Assembly: GCA_947491755.1 (NCBI GenBank)
Contig: CANLKV010000002.1
Coordinates: forward strand, 186,001-250,000
Direction: 5' to 3'
DNA length: 64,000 nt
DNA from: an uncultured Nonlabens sp.
GTDB taxonomy: Bacteria > Bacteroidota > Bacteroidia > Flavobacteriales > Flavobacteriaceae
The number at the start of each line of letters is the position of its first letter. Position 1 is the first letter of the stretch. Below are positions 26,498-35,495 of the stretch, one piece after another. The notes under the pieces are model-generated. The model was not told where the DNA came from and searched no databases. It saw nothing but the letters and a program-made list of their open reading frames with translations. A program made the position numbers and the translations under genes.

Positions 26498-28882
26498 CTA
26501 GTTGATAAGCAACTTTTGAGAGCTTTGTAACGAGCCGTTATTGACCTTTAACAAGTACAATCCGCTAGGCAATTGTGATAAATCTAGGGCTGTGGTACCG
26601 TTATTATCTGCTTTTTGTAAAGTCTGTAGTACTTGTTGACCTACCACATTGTACAATTGCAGGAACAACTCTTTGTTTGCAAACTCGCTGCCGGTAATCG
26701 TGATATTTCCAGTAGTGCTAGGGTTAGGATATATCTTCCATGGTGCAAGATCTGTTGTGGGAGTACTTGCAGTACTTTTTGAAAACTGAATAACAAATCG
26801 GTCTGCTGCGGTACTGCCGGCATCTGCATTGACTGTATAATCAATTGCATTAAGGCCATCCTGTAATAGAGTGGATGTATTTAAATAGCGATCGTAAAGG
26901 ACTGCTGTCGTCTCAAGATCTTGCAAGCTTACTTGAAGTTCTAGGGTATATGTTTCATTCTTATAATTGAAAATCTGTAGCGGTAATTCTTCTCCATCTG
27001 TAGGCAATGCTCTGGATTCATAAGCCAGCATATTACCATCTGTGATTGTGGCAAGATTTTCATTAGGATTAAAGATTTTAAACGAGTCGTTTAAATTGAT
27101 CTCATTACCATCGTTAAAAATATATTGTAAGCGATCTAGAAGCAATTCCTTTCCTTCAATAATGCTAGTTAAGCGTACAGTGATGCGCGGTTGTTGTTGA
27201 CTAGAAAATGTCACCAAATTACTAGAGGTAGGTGCCCGATCGTCAAGGTCAAATGTCAAACTTGCTGCTCCATCTGCTGCGGTTGCCACAAAAAATGACT
27301 GTCCCGGTTGCACGAATAATCGCTGTATTTCTTGAGAGTTTGTGGTGTTTACATTGATAGTCTCATAAGCACCGCTGGTACCAGCATTTGCATTCCAGAC
27401 GTAGATAAAGTTAGGGTTGATGTTGTTTTTAGTCAATAACCTATAATCTACAACCGCCTGGAAAGGATTGCCTATCATACTAAATTTTCCTGCATTTGCA
27501 TTGATTGTATTTACTGTCGTTGCAGTAAGCACTGGATCTCCCGTAGCTCGCAATACTACATCACTATTAGGAGCCGCTGCCGGACTGGACGTAAGATCAT
27601 AATTGCGGTCCCCACGTATAAACAAGCGGTAAGGTACGCCTGCAACCAGATCTGTGCTATTTGTATTAGGCACTGCAAACCAATCGTCTTGTTGATTTGC
27701 CGAGTTGGCTTGATTGTCAAAACCAAACATGGATGGCGCCCCAGAGGCAGTAGCGTCAAAACCATTAGCCCCACTATCAGAACCAGTGATGTGAGTACCT
27801 ATACCTGCTGTGGTATTGCCATTGTCTTGCCAGTTTTTAAAGATACTTCCCGCATTACTAACACTTGAGGTCACAAACCTAAAAGCGCGACGATCATTTG
27901 TTTGTGCAGGTATAAAGCGTTCCACAGTTATAGCGCCATTTACTACAGCAGTTGCACTATTAATAAGTTGGGCTGTACCGCTCGCATTACTCACAAATCT
28001 GGTAGTGCCTTTATTAGTAAGAGTACCATTTAAATTCATGACCTGGTCTGCGGCAATGGTCAGAGTATTACCGTTATTAACTGTGATAGAATTATTGATT
28101 GTTACAGGTAGATCTGCATTAATATCGTTATTGATAACAATAGACTTATCAGATCCTGGTATACTGCCATTTATCCATACGGCACTAGAGCTCCAGTTGC
28201 CGTCTGCAACTGTTCGTGCTGCGCCTTCAAAATTTAAGCTAGTGTTGAATGTTACATCGTCACCACCTGGATTTGTTGATGGCAAACCTGCACCATACCC
28301 TTCGTCACTTCTAAAGACACCGTTATTACCAAAACCATCCAAGTAGGTAACTATAAAATCAAAATCATTCTCATTCGGTATACCTAGTTCTGACCATTTA
28401 AACGAAAACATGAAGGTCGTATCTGATCCATTGGATGGATTTCCGACAACAGCTACAAAGGGAAATGCACCACCTTCTACCAGCTCCCATAATCCTCCAA
28501 AACTTGTATTTATAGCGATTGCATAATCAGCCTCAAATCCACTAGGAAAATTTACTACAGATCGAGTAGCGCCATCAAAACCTCCATAACCGGCTATGGA
28601 TCGTCTTAATTTATCTCCTGAACCAGGATCATTAAAATTTGCAGTTGAATTAAAACCACCAGACTTTGAATCTATATATATGACTAACTCATTATTGAGG
28701 TCGGCGTTTGTACCTTTAGTAAACACACCTGTGATGGTAGTGCCGTCATCACTTAATTGAAGACTGCTTTGCCCTACGGGACCACCAAAACCTGTGCTAC
28801 CATTGCCATTATACGTCGCTTGTGCCAAAGCAATAGGAACGAAAAAGAGCGAAAACATTATCGAAATGTAAATTTGTTTCAT
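26498..28882 (-). CDS. Secreted protein with type A T9SS sorting domain
   Basis: 794 residues from the ATG at 28882 (MKQIYISIMFSLFFVPIALAQ, a clear signal peptide); an upstream TTG at 28906 falls in the promoter box and was rejected. The N-terminal ~220 residues, rich in Gly, Asp and Phe, look like a beta-sandwich. A segment with VADGNWSSSAVWINGSIPG and repeated Asn/Val/Thr follows, resembling the autotransporter-like or G8-like beta-helix of many flavobacterial surface proteins. The C-terminal ~75 residues (WKIYPNPSTTGNITI to LLKVNNGSLQSSQKLLIN) are the Por_Secre_tail signal of the type IX secretion system. Function outside secretion is unknown. Confidence 0.85.
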   Translation of the reverse strand: MKQIYISIMFSLFFVPIALAQATYNGNGSTGFGGPVGQSSLQLSDDGTTITGVFTKGTNADLNNELVIYIDSKSGGFNSTANFNDPGSGDKLRRSIAGYGGFDGATRSVVNFPSGFEADYAIAINTSFGGLWELVEGGAFPFVAVVGNPSNGSDTTFMFSFKWSELGIPNENDFDFIVTYLDGFGNNGVFRSDEGYGAGLPSTNPGGDDVTFNTSLNFEGAARTVADGNWSSSAVWINGSIPGSDKSIVINNDINADLPVTINNSITVNNGNTLTIAADQVMNLNGTLTNKGTTRFVSNASGTAQLINSATAVVNGAITVERFIPAQTNDRRAFRFVTSSVSNAGSIFKNWQDNGNTTAGIGTHITGSDSGANGFDATASGAPSMFGFDNQANSANQQDDWFAVPNTNSTDLVAGVPYRLFIRGDRNYDLTSSPAAAPNSDVVLRATGDPVLTATTVNTINANAGKFSMIGNPFQAVVDYRLLTKNNINPNFIYVWNANAGTSGAYETINVNTTNSQEIQRLFVQPGQSFFVATAADGAASLTFDLDDRAPTSSNLVTFSSQQQPRITVRLTSIIEGKELLLDRLQYIFNDGNEINLNDSFKIFNPNENLATITDGNMLAYESRALPTDGEELPLQIFNYKNETYTLELQVSLQDLETTAVLYDRYLNTSTLLQDGLNAIDYTVNADAGSTAADRFVIQFSKSTASTPTTDLAPWKIYPNPSTTGNITITGSEFANKELFLQLYNVVGQQVLQTLQKADNNGTTALDLSQLPSGLYLLKVNNGSLQSSQKLLIN

Positions 28883-28903
28883 AAGATAGAGTGTTAGTTT
28901 ACT

Positions 28904-28911
28904 CAAAGATA
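28904..28911 (-). promoter_or_regulatory. Candidate -7 promoter box TATCTTTG
   Basis: Full match to TAnnTTTG, 21 nt upstream of the ATG at 28882. It overlaps the alternative TTG start, which argues against that start. Confidence 0.5.
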
Positions 28912-29088
28912 GAGAGAAGCTACAGGGCTATAAACAGTTTAAAACCGACTTTAATCGAATAATTAACCGCATTTATCGATTAAAATCACCTAAAATCTAC
29001 TACAAGGTTTTCGTAAAATTCTATAAGGAACACTCTAGATATTTTTTGTTCATATTCTTATCTTTAAAATTCTCAAAATCCAAGTCTT

Positions 29089-31554
29089 ATGAAATATCAC
29101 AACATTGTTTTATCGCTGCTGGCGTGTTTCGCTTTCGCGAAAGCAAATGCGCAAGAAAAATTAACCTACCAGCAACCCTCTGAAGAGATTATGAAGCTGG
29201 TGGATTACGATCGTCCGCCATGGGCATTAATCAACGATCAAGCCACTACCATGGTATTGATGTATCGTGATACCTATAAATCCATCGCAGATTTGTCTGA
29301 GGAAGAAATGAGACTGGGTGGACTGCGTATCAATCCTAAAACAAACATAGGCAGCCGTACTACTTTTTATGACAAAGTTGCTATTCAAGAGATAGGCAGT
29401 AAAACCTCTATCGAGGTATCTGGATTGCCAGAAAAGGCAAAACTGGCTAATGTCAACTGGTCACCTGATCAATCCATGATCGCAATGACAAATACAAATG
29501 ATGAGGGAACTGCAGTATGGGTGTTGGATGTAAAAAAAGCTACTGCTAGACAATTGACCCCTTATAGCGTTAATGCAAACATGGGTAACCCGATAGATTG
29601 GTTTGAGAATGGCGAGGCACTGCTCGTAAAAATGCTGGATGATAACCGCAAGCCATTAATTGATACTCGTGTGGCTATTCCAGATGGCCCAACCATATCT
29701 ACTAGTGATGGGTCAAAAGCACAAAACAGAACCTATCAGGATTTATTAAAAAATCCGGCAGACGAGCACAATTTTGAACAGCTCGCATTGAGCAAACTGG
29801 TAAAAGTTGATCTTGAGGGCAATGTGGAGAATTTTCTGCCAGCTGCCATGTACCGGGCTGTATCGTTCTCGCCAGATGGATCGCATATCATGGTGACCCA
29901 ATTACAAAAGCCGTTTTCCTATATCGTAACTTACGGTAGGTTCCCGCAAAAGTCAAGTGTATACAATGCAAATGGTGATTTAATTACCGTGGTAAATGAT
30001 GTTCCTCTTATTGAAGAAATGCCTCAAGGTTTTATGGCAGAACGTGAAGGAAAAAGAGATATGAGCTGGAGAGCTGATCGACCACACACATTGATGTACG
30101 CTATGGCACTGGATCAAGGAGATCCATCCATCGAGGTGCCTTATCGCGATGCCGTCTACAGCTGGGAAGCTCCATTTGAAGAGGGAACTGCAACAGAATT
30201 GATCAAAACTAAGGACCGTTTTTCTGGAATCCTATTCGGTGATGATCAGACCGCTATTGCTTATGACTACTGGTGGAATACTAGAAACTCTAGAACCTAT
30301 GTTTTTAACCCATCAGACGCTAGTCAAGAGCCCAAAATCTTATTTGACCGCAGTTACCAGGATGTTTATTCTGATCCAGGTTCTTTTGTTACTGTAGAGA
30401 ATGAATATGGAAACAGCGTCCTTAAATTAGATAAAAACACTGCATACCTTATGGGGGATGGATACTCTGATGAGGGGCAATTTCCTTTTATCGATGACAT
30501 TAATTTGAAAACAGGAAAAACCAGTCGTAAATATCAATCTGCCTATACTGACAAGAAAGAAACGCTAGTCGAGGCGCTAGATATGGATAAAGGTAAAATA
30601 CTGGTACGTATTGAAGGACCTACTCAATATCCTAATTATTACATACGCAACATCAATAAAAAGAACGATCTGGATCAAATAAGCTTTTTTGAAAATCCTT
30701 TCTCTGGATTACAAAATGTACATAAAGAGCTTATTACCTATAAACGTGATGATGGTGTGGATTTGAGCGCTACGTTATACCTACCGCCTAATTATGATAA
30801 ATCGAGTAAAGAAAAATTACCTATGCTGGTATGGGCCTATCCGCGAGAATACAAAGACGCAGCTAGTGCTGGACAAAACACGCAAAACCCTAATGAGTTT
30901 ATCTACCCTAGTTATGGCAGCTTTGTCTATTGGGTAATGAAAGGCTATGCCGTGGTAGACGATGCCTCTTTCCCTATCATAGGAGAAGGAGATGAAGAGC
31001 CTAATGACACCTTTATCAAACAACTTGTTGCAAATGGTAAAGCCGCCATTGATGCAGTCGACCAGATGGGATACATCGACCGCAATAGAGTGGGTGTAGG
31101 CGGGCATAGTTATGGTGCTTTTATGACAGCAAATCTACTTGCACATTCAGATTTATTCGCTGCTGGTGTTGCACGTTCTGGAGCTTATAATAGAACGTTG
31201 ACGCCCTTCGGCTTTCAAAGCGAGGAGCGTAATTACTGGGAAGCACCAGATATCTATAATACCATGTCACCATTTATGAATGCCGAAAAGGTGGATGAAC
31301 CTATTCTATTAATACATGGCCAGGCAGATAATAATAGCGGTACGTATCCATTGCAAAGCGAGCGTTATTTTAATGCGTTAAAAGGTCTAGGAGCAACGGC
31401 CAGACTGGTCATGTTACCTAAAGAAAGCCATGGTTATGCGGCCAAAGAGTCCATACTGCACGTATTGTGGGAGCAGGATCAATGGCTAGAAAAATATGTA
31501 AAAAACAAACCAACTACCGCCCAGATTGTACCAGAAAATAAAATGAAGGGCTAA
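29089..31554 (+). CDS. S9-family prolyl oligopeptidase-like serine peptidase
   Basis: The 821-residue protein has a signal peptide ending FAFAKANAQ. The N-terminal beta-propeller (about 60-530) is followed by an alpha/beta-hydrolase catalytic domain (about 560-800). The triad is visible: Ser674 in GGHSYGAF, Asp747 in HGQADNNSG and His781 in KESHGY. The catalytic domain resembles the glutamyl-endopeptidase-like S9 group; it probably cuts peptides in the periplasm. A palindrome copy codes for the end of the signal peptide (FAFAKA), showing that the repeat can sit even in a functional part. The gene is divergent from the T9SS gene. Confidence 0.88.
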   Translation: MKYHNIVLSLLACFAFAKANAQEKLTYQQPSEEIMKLVDYDRPPWALINDQATTMVLMYRDTYKSIADLSEEEMRLGGLRINPKTNIGSRTTFYDKVAIQEIGSKTSIEVSGLPEKAKLANVNWSPDQSMIAMTNTNDEGTAVWVLDVKKATARQLTPYSVNANMGNPIDWFENGEALLVKMLDDNRKPLIDTRVAIPDGPTISTSDGSKAQNRTYQDLLKNPADEHNFEQLALSKLVKVDLEGNVENFLPAAMYRAVSFSPDGSHIMVTQLQKPFSYIVTYGRFPQKSSVYNANGDLITVVNDVPLIEEMPQGFMAEREGKRDMSWRADRPHTLMYAMALDQGDPSIEVPYRDAVYSWEAPFEEGTATELIKTKDRFSGILFGDDQTAIAYDYWWNTRNSRTYVFNPSDASQEPKILFDRSYQDVYSDPGSFVTVENEYGNSVLKLDKNTAYLMGDGYSDEGQFPFIDDINLKTGKTSRKYQSAYTDKKETLVEALDMDKGKILVRIEGPTQYPNYYIRNINKKNDLDQISFFENPFSGLQNVHKELITYKRDDGVDLSATLYLPPNYDKSSKEKLPMLVWAYPREYKDAASAGQNTQNPNEFIYPSYGSFVYWVMKGYAVVDDASFPIIGEGDEEPNDTFIKQLVANGKAAIDAVDQMGYIDRNRVGVGGHSYGAFMTANLLAHSDLFAAGVARSGAYNRTLTPFGFQSEERNYWEAPDIYNTMSPFMNAEKVDEPILLIHGQADNNSGTYPLQSERYFNALKGLGATARLVMLPKESHGYAAKESILHVLWEQDQWLEKYVKNKPTTAQIVPENKMKG
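29130..29145. repeat. Recurrent palindrome copy 8 (one mismatch)
   Basis: CGCTTTCGCGAAAGCA within the signal-peptide codons of the S9 peptidase gene, translated AFAKA. Confidence 0.88.
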
Positions 31555-31603
31555 CAGCTGCGGTAGATAAATTGATTGTTTAACCTTTAAATTATTTGAA
31601 CTA

Positions 31604-32026
31604 ATGAAGACTGAAGGAATAATATTAAAACATACATCTGCCATCATGTTGATGTTTTTAATGATGACAACCGGTTCTTTAATGGCTCAAGAGAAAACTG
31701 ATTTACAAGATTTTAAAATCTTGCTGGAGCGCACTAGTAAGGGAATTAAGATGAAAAGTGCCCAGGGCAGCGCCTGGATAGATTTGTCTTTTAGCCTGAA
31801 GCAAAATGTGCCACAAGCCATTGATGAATACGGTATGACCGATTTAAATAAGGTTACAAGTCAAAAAGATGAAAACCTCGCCGATTTTTTATTTACAGTC
31901 ACAAAAACTAAAGATGGCCTGGAACTTAAAGGATTACAAGGTACTGCCTGGACAGACCTGTCATTCACCTTAAATAACAGGAACCAACAAGCCATCGATG
32001 CTTATGGTATGACCACATGGGATTGA
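31604..32026 (+). CDS. Small exported protein with two internal repeats, unknown function
   Basis: A 140-residue protein with a signal peptide ending SLMAQ. The mature part consists of two similar ~55-residue units; each has [ML]K[SG][AL]QG[ST]AWxDLSFxL and ends QAIDxYGMT, so the gene arose by internal duplication. No cysteines and no known enzyme motif were seen. It lies 49 bp after the S9 peptidase and has its own terminator, so it may be cotranscribed with the peptidase. Confidence 0.7.
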   Translation: MKTEGIILKHTSAIMLMFLMMTTGSLMAQEKTDLQDFKILLERTSKGIKMKSAQGSAWIDLSFSLKQNVPQAIDEYGMTDLNKVTSQKDENLADFLFTVTKTKDGLELKGLQGTAWTDLSFTLNNRNQQAIDAYGMTTWD

Positions 32027-32048
32027 TTAGTGCAATCCATTCAGAAAG

Positions 32049-32078
32049 CGGCCTCTCCATCAAGAGGTCGTTTTTTTT
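32049..32078 (+). terminator. Intrinsic terminator
   Basis: Stem CGGCCTCT / AGAGGTCG (one G-T pair), 6-nt loop, then eight T. Ends the 31604-32026 gene, and perhaps the S9 peptidase transcript. Confidence 0.88.
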
Positions 32079-32129
32079 ATTGCAACTGGGCAATTTTTAC
32101 TTCTATTATAGATTCTTGATATGGTAACT

Positions 32130-32137
32130 TAATTTTG
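32130..32137 (+). promoter_or_regulatory. Candidate -7 promoter box TAATTTTG
   Basis: Full match to TAnnTTTG, 5 nt before the ATG of the DUF4268 gene; leader expected to be absent or very short. Confidence 0.45.
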
Positions 32138-32142
32138 CAGTT

Positions 32143-32571
32143 ATGTTTTCAAAAGAAGAAGCAAAACAAGTACGTCAGGATTTTTGGACCTTTTTTGGTA
32201 AGCGTTACGACCGCAAGTGGACCTTATATTCTACAAAAATTAAAGACGTAGTTCTTAAATTTTCGATGGAAGATAGTCGAGCCGTCGTATCTATTGATAT
32301 GGAGCATGCTCAGGACTTTTATAGGCATTACTACTTTGACAAATTAGTAAGTCTCAAGAGTGTTATGATCGACACCGTATCTCCAGATCTTATATGGGAT
32401 CAAGACTATCAACTCGATAATGGAAAAATCATTTCTCGAGTATATGTCGTTTTAAACGATGTAAAAATAACCCGCAAGACCGATTGGCCTCAAGTCTATT
32501 CATTCTTTCATGATCACATGGATCGTCTAGAAAGTTTTTATTGGGATTTTAAAGACTATATTGAGGATTGA
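32143..32571 (+). CDS. DUF4268-family protein
   Basis: A 142-residue soluble protein, rich in aromatic and charged residues, of the DUF4268 family (motifs QDFWTFFGKRYDRKWTLYSTKI and FHDHMDRLESFY). The fold is likely related to restriction-endonuclease-like or effector-type domains, but no catalytic motif is evident and the function is unknown. It is convergent with the Hpt gene (2-bp gap). Confidence 0.75.
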   Translation: MFSKEEAKQVRQDFWTFFGKRYDRKWTLYSTKIKDVVLKFSMEDSRAVVSIDMEHAQDFYRHYYFDKLVSLKSVMIDTVSPDLIWDQDYQLDNGKIISRVYVVLNDVKITRKTDWPQVYSFFHDHMDRLESFYWDFKDYIED

Positions 32572-32573
32572 TA

Positions 32574-32939
32574 CTAGAGTTGATTTTTTAAGTGTTTTAT
32601 GGTGCGTATAATTTTTTGCAGTCCATCTTGATATCCTTGCTGGTAACGCTCGTAGAGAGCAGGTATTTCCTCAATATGTTCTCGACGTTTTGCTCGATCC
32701 TCAATTTCTTGAAGCAATAGTGTTTCCTGCTCCATTCCCAGCATTCGGTAGCTACTTTTAATTTTATGTGCGAGCAAGCCGCTGGCATAGTAGTCCTCTT
32801 GAGCCATCTTGTTTTTCAAATCATCATAGTCATCTGGCACCTCCTGTAAAAACATTTCTAGCACAGCAATGAACGTCTCTGGATCCTCCCCAAAGCTATC
32901 GCGCAGTTGTTCTAATTCTAGTATATCCTCCTCTTTCAT
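32574..32939 (-). CDS. Hpt-domain protein
   Basis: The 121-residue all-helical protein has the histidine phosphotransfer signature LLAHKIKSSYRMLGM, with the phosphorylated His at about residue 58. It is a stand-alone Hpt that would carry phosphate between a hybrid kinase and a regulator; no such partner is adjacent. The start at 32939 (MKEEDILELEQL) begins at the domain. An ATG at 32963 would add eight residues and overlap the ComM gene by 13 bp; it is possible but less likely. It probably follows comM in one transcript. Confidence 0.85.
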   Translation of the reverse strand: MKEEDILELEQLRDSFGEDPETFIAVLEMFLQEVPDDYDDLKNKMAQEDYYASGLLAHKIKSSYRMLGMEQETLLLQEIEDRAKRREHIEEIPALYERYQQGYQDGLQKIIRTIKHLKNQL

Positions 32940-32950
32940 AGTATTACAAA

Positions 32951-34489
32951 TTAACCCAGCCATCCATCCCTATCCAGGCTGCGGTATTGAATGGCTTCCG
33001 CTATGTGGTTGCCGGTCACTTGCTCACTATTATCCAGATCGGCAATCGTTCGCGCGACTTTCAAAATACGATCATAAGCCCGTGCGCTCAAATTTAAGCG
33101 TTCCATAGCATTTTTCAATAAATCCTTGCTCGCATTGTCCAGAGCACAGTATTTTCTAATTTCTTTAGTGCTCATTTGAGCATTGTAGTGCGTTTTTTCG
33201 CTTTCGCGAAAGCGTAACGTCTGCACATCTCTAGCAGCAGTAACACGCTCTCTTATAACGGTGGACTTTTCTGCAGGGCGATCCTCTGTGAGTTTCTCAA
33301 ACGGTACAGGAGTAACTTCAATATGAATGTCGATACGATCCAGCAGTGGGCCAGAAATTTTACTGAGATAACGTTGCATTTCTGCGGGACTGCTCTGCAC
33401 AGGTGCGTTAGGATCGTTAAAATAGCCACCAGGACTGGGATTCATACTAGCAACTAGCATAAAACTAGAGGGGTAAGTAATGGTAAATTTGGCTCTAGAA
33501 ATGGTCACCTCGCGATCTTCTAGCGGTTGTCGCATGACCTCGAGCACACCGCGCTTAAACTCTGGCAGCTCGTCCAAAAATAGAACCCCATTGTGGCTCA
33601 AAGAGATCTCGCCAGGTTGCGGGTAGGCACCTCCACCTACTAGAGCAACATCAGATATGGTATGGTGCGGACTCCTAAAGGGCCGTTGGGCCATTAAGCC
33701 TGCTTTTTCTAATGTTCTACCAGCAACACTATGAATCTTTGTAGTCTCTAGTGCCTCTAGCAGGGTCATGGGTGGTAGGATGGAAGGCAATCGTTTTGCC
33801 AGCATCGTTTTGCCAGCGCCTGGTGGCCCTATCAATATAATATTATGACCGCCAGCCGCTGCAATTTCCATACATCGCTTTATAGACTCTTGTCCCTTAA
33901 CATCACTGAAATCAAATTCTGGATGCTCTAACGCCTGAAAAAACTCGTCTCTAGTGTCAACGATCGTTTCTTCTAGAGGTTCATACCGATCAAAGAAGGC
34001 GATTACCTCAGATATATTGTCGACTCCATACACTTTTAAATCATTGACTATCGCTGCTTCTCGAGCATTGTGTTTTGGTAAAATAAAACCTTCAAAACCT
34101 TCTTCTCGAGCTCGTATAGCAATAGGTAAGGCACCTTTTATAGGCTGTAGAGTGCCATCTAAAGATACCTCTCCCATAATGACAAATTTGCTCAAGCGAT
34201 CTGCCTTTATCAGATTTGCAGATACCATGATTCCTATAGCAATAGGCAGGTCATAAGCGCTACCTTCCTTGCGCAGATCTGCCGGTGATAGGTTGATAAT
34301 CAATTTTTTACCGGGCATTTTATACCCCACATTAGATAGCGCTGCAGCAATGCGGTAGGAGCTTTCACTGATGGCTTTGTCAGGTAGACCTACCAGGTGG
34401 TACCCTATACCAGTAGCCGCATTTACCTCTACTGTAATAGTGGTGGCCTCCACACCAAAAACAGCACTCCCGTATACTTTAGTAAGCAT
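32951..34489 (-). CDS. comM: YifB/ComM-family Mg-chelatase-like AAA+ ATPase
   Basis: 512 residues, full length for the family. It has the N-terminal ChlI-type domain ([31 protein letters not shown]), Walker A GPPGAGKT, Walker B LFLDELPE, and a C-terminal Mg_chelatase_C domain ([19 protein letters not shown]). ComM acts as a DNA helicase that speeds branch migration during natural transformation in some bacteria. A palindrome copy, translated RFRES, lies in a variable loop after ARDVQTL. The Hpt gene starts next to its stop. Confidence 0.93.
   Translation of the reverse strand: MLTKVYGSAVFGVEATTITVEVNAATGIGYHLVGLPDKAISESSYRIAAALSNVGYKMPGKKLIINLSPADLRKEGSAYDLPIAIGIMVSANLIKADRLSKFVIMGEVSLDGTLQPIKGALPIAIRAREEGFEGFILPKHNAREAAIVNDLKVYGVDNISEVIAFFDRYEPLEETIVDTRDEFFQALEHPEFDFSDVKGQESIKRCMEIAAAGGHNIILIGPPGAGKTMLAKRLPSILPPMTLLEALETTKIHSVAGRTLEKAGLMAQRPFRSPHHTISDVALVGGGAYPQPGEISLSHNGVLFLDELPEFKRGVLEVMRQPLEDREVTISRAKFTITYPSSFMLVASMNPSPGGYFNDPNAPVQSSPAEMQRYLSKISGPLLDRIDIHIEVTPVPFEKLTEDRPAEKSTVIRERVTAARDVQTLRFRESEKTHYNAQMSTKEIRKYCALDNASKDLLKNAMERLNLSARAYDRILKVARTIADLDNSEQVTGNHIAEAIQYRSLDRDGWLG
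33199..33214. repeat. Recurrent palindrome copy 9 (exact)
   Basis: Exact copy inside comM, translated RFRES in a variable loop. Confidence 0.95.
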
Positions 34490-34805
34490 TAGATAGTTGT
34501 TTGGTTTAAAAATAGGTTAAAAAAAACCAATATTCACAATTAAAAGGAGCGGCAGCCAGGAGGAGTTTTATATCCTTAAAAACTTGAACTTTATGACACA
34601 AGGCGTTATCGATAGCTCGCAGTGCTGTCTTTAAAAGTTTGACTATCTAATAGGAAAGCACTGCGACAATAATGGCAGATTGCCTTAAACCAAGTGAAGG
34701 GGATAATCTGGTTTTCTAATTAAAAAAACAATTTAATAAAAACTATTCTCTAATTTTAAGGTGTCATACAAACCGTTAAAAGTATCGGTTTTCCATTTTG
34801 AAACC
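34490..34805. other. Divergent spacer between comM and nitroreductase genes
   Basis: A 316-bp AT-rich spacer with promoter regions for both genes, a TAATTTTA box at 34751-34758 (plus strand) and a perfect inverted repeat described separately. Confidence 0.45.
34617..34666. repeat. Perfect 10-bp inverted repeat with 30-nt loop
   Basis: TCGCAGTGCT at 34617-34626 and AGCACTGCGA at 34657-34666. No T tract follows, so it is not a typical terminator; it may be an operator or an RNA structure in a leader. Confidence 0.5.
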
Positions 34806-35375
34806 ATGAAAACATTATTAAGTACCATACAATCCCGTCGCTCTCTTTTTCCTGCCGATTTTAAGGGCGGCACAATTGAGCAAAAAGACCTGGATCAAAT
34901 ATTAGAAGCCGCACGCTGGGCACCTATACATAAAAAAACGCAACCTTGGAAATATGCCGTCGTTCAAGGTGATGGATTGAAAAAACTAGGCGATTTTATG
35001 ATAGATCAGTTTGATAAAAACAGTGATAAAAAATCCAACATTAAAGCTCGTAAACTCGCCGAAAAAATGCAGCAATCAGCTGCAGTGATTCTTATTTTTC
35101 TGTCACGCGATCCTAAAGAATCCATACCAGAATGGGAAGAAATCGCAGCTGTGTCCATGAGCGTGCAAAATATGTGGCTCATGCTGCATGATTTAGGCTA
35201 CGGCGGTTACTGGAGCTCTCCTAAAGAGTACGCCTCCATGAGTGAATTTGATGCTTTGCAGGTAGAAGTCAATGACAAATTTCTTGGATTTTTTTATATG
35301 GGGCAGATTGATAATGTCCAGCAGCCACTACCAGAGCGCAAGGCTGTGAAAGATTTTACCTTGTTTGTGAAATAA
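34806..35375 (+). CDS. Nitroreductase-family protein (YdjA-like)
   Basis: 189 residues from the ATG (MKTLLSTIQSRRSLFP), chosen over an upstream GTG at 34761 because the family begins here. It has the FMN-binding pattern RRS near the N-terminus, ILEAARWAPIHKKTQPWKYAVV, and the C-terminal GFFYMG region. These flavoenzymes reduce nitro compounds or quinones with NAD(P)H. It stands alone between comM (divergent) and the helicase gene. Confidence 0.87.
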   Translation: MKTLLSTIQSRRSLFPADFKGGTIEQKDLDQILEAARWAPIHKKTQPWKYAVVQGDGLKKLGDFMIDQFDKNSDKKSNIKARKLAEKMQQSAAVILIFLSRDPKESIPEWEEIAAVSMSVQNMWLMLHDLGYGGYWSSPKEYASMSEFDALQVEVNDKFLGFFYMGQIDNVQQPLPERKAVKDFTLFVK

Positions 35376-35464
35376 AATATTGCAGTGGCACTATAATAAT
35401 GGACAGGGCTTTTATAGACTGATTGCCAAAAAGTTAATCCTTTTTTTTATCTGCTTTAATATTG

Positions 35465-35472
35465 TATTTTTG
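35465..35472 (+). promoter_or_regulatory. Candidate -7 promoter box TATTTTTG
   Basis: Full match to TAnnTTTG, 23 nt before the TTG start of the helicase gene. Confidence 0.4.
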
Positions 35473-35495
35473 CAAAATAATTAAATTACCATTAT

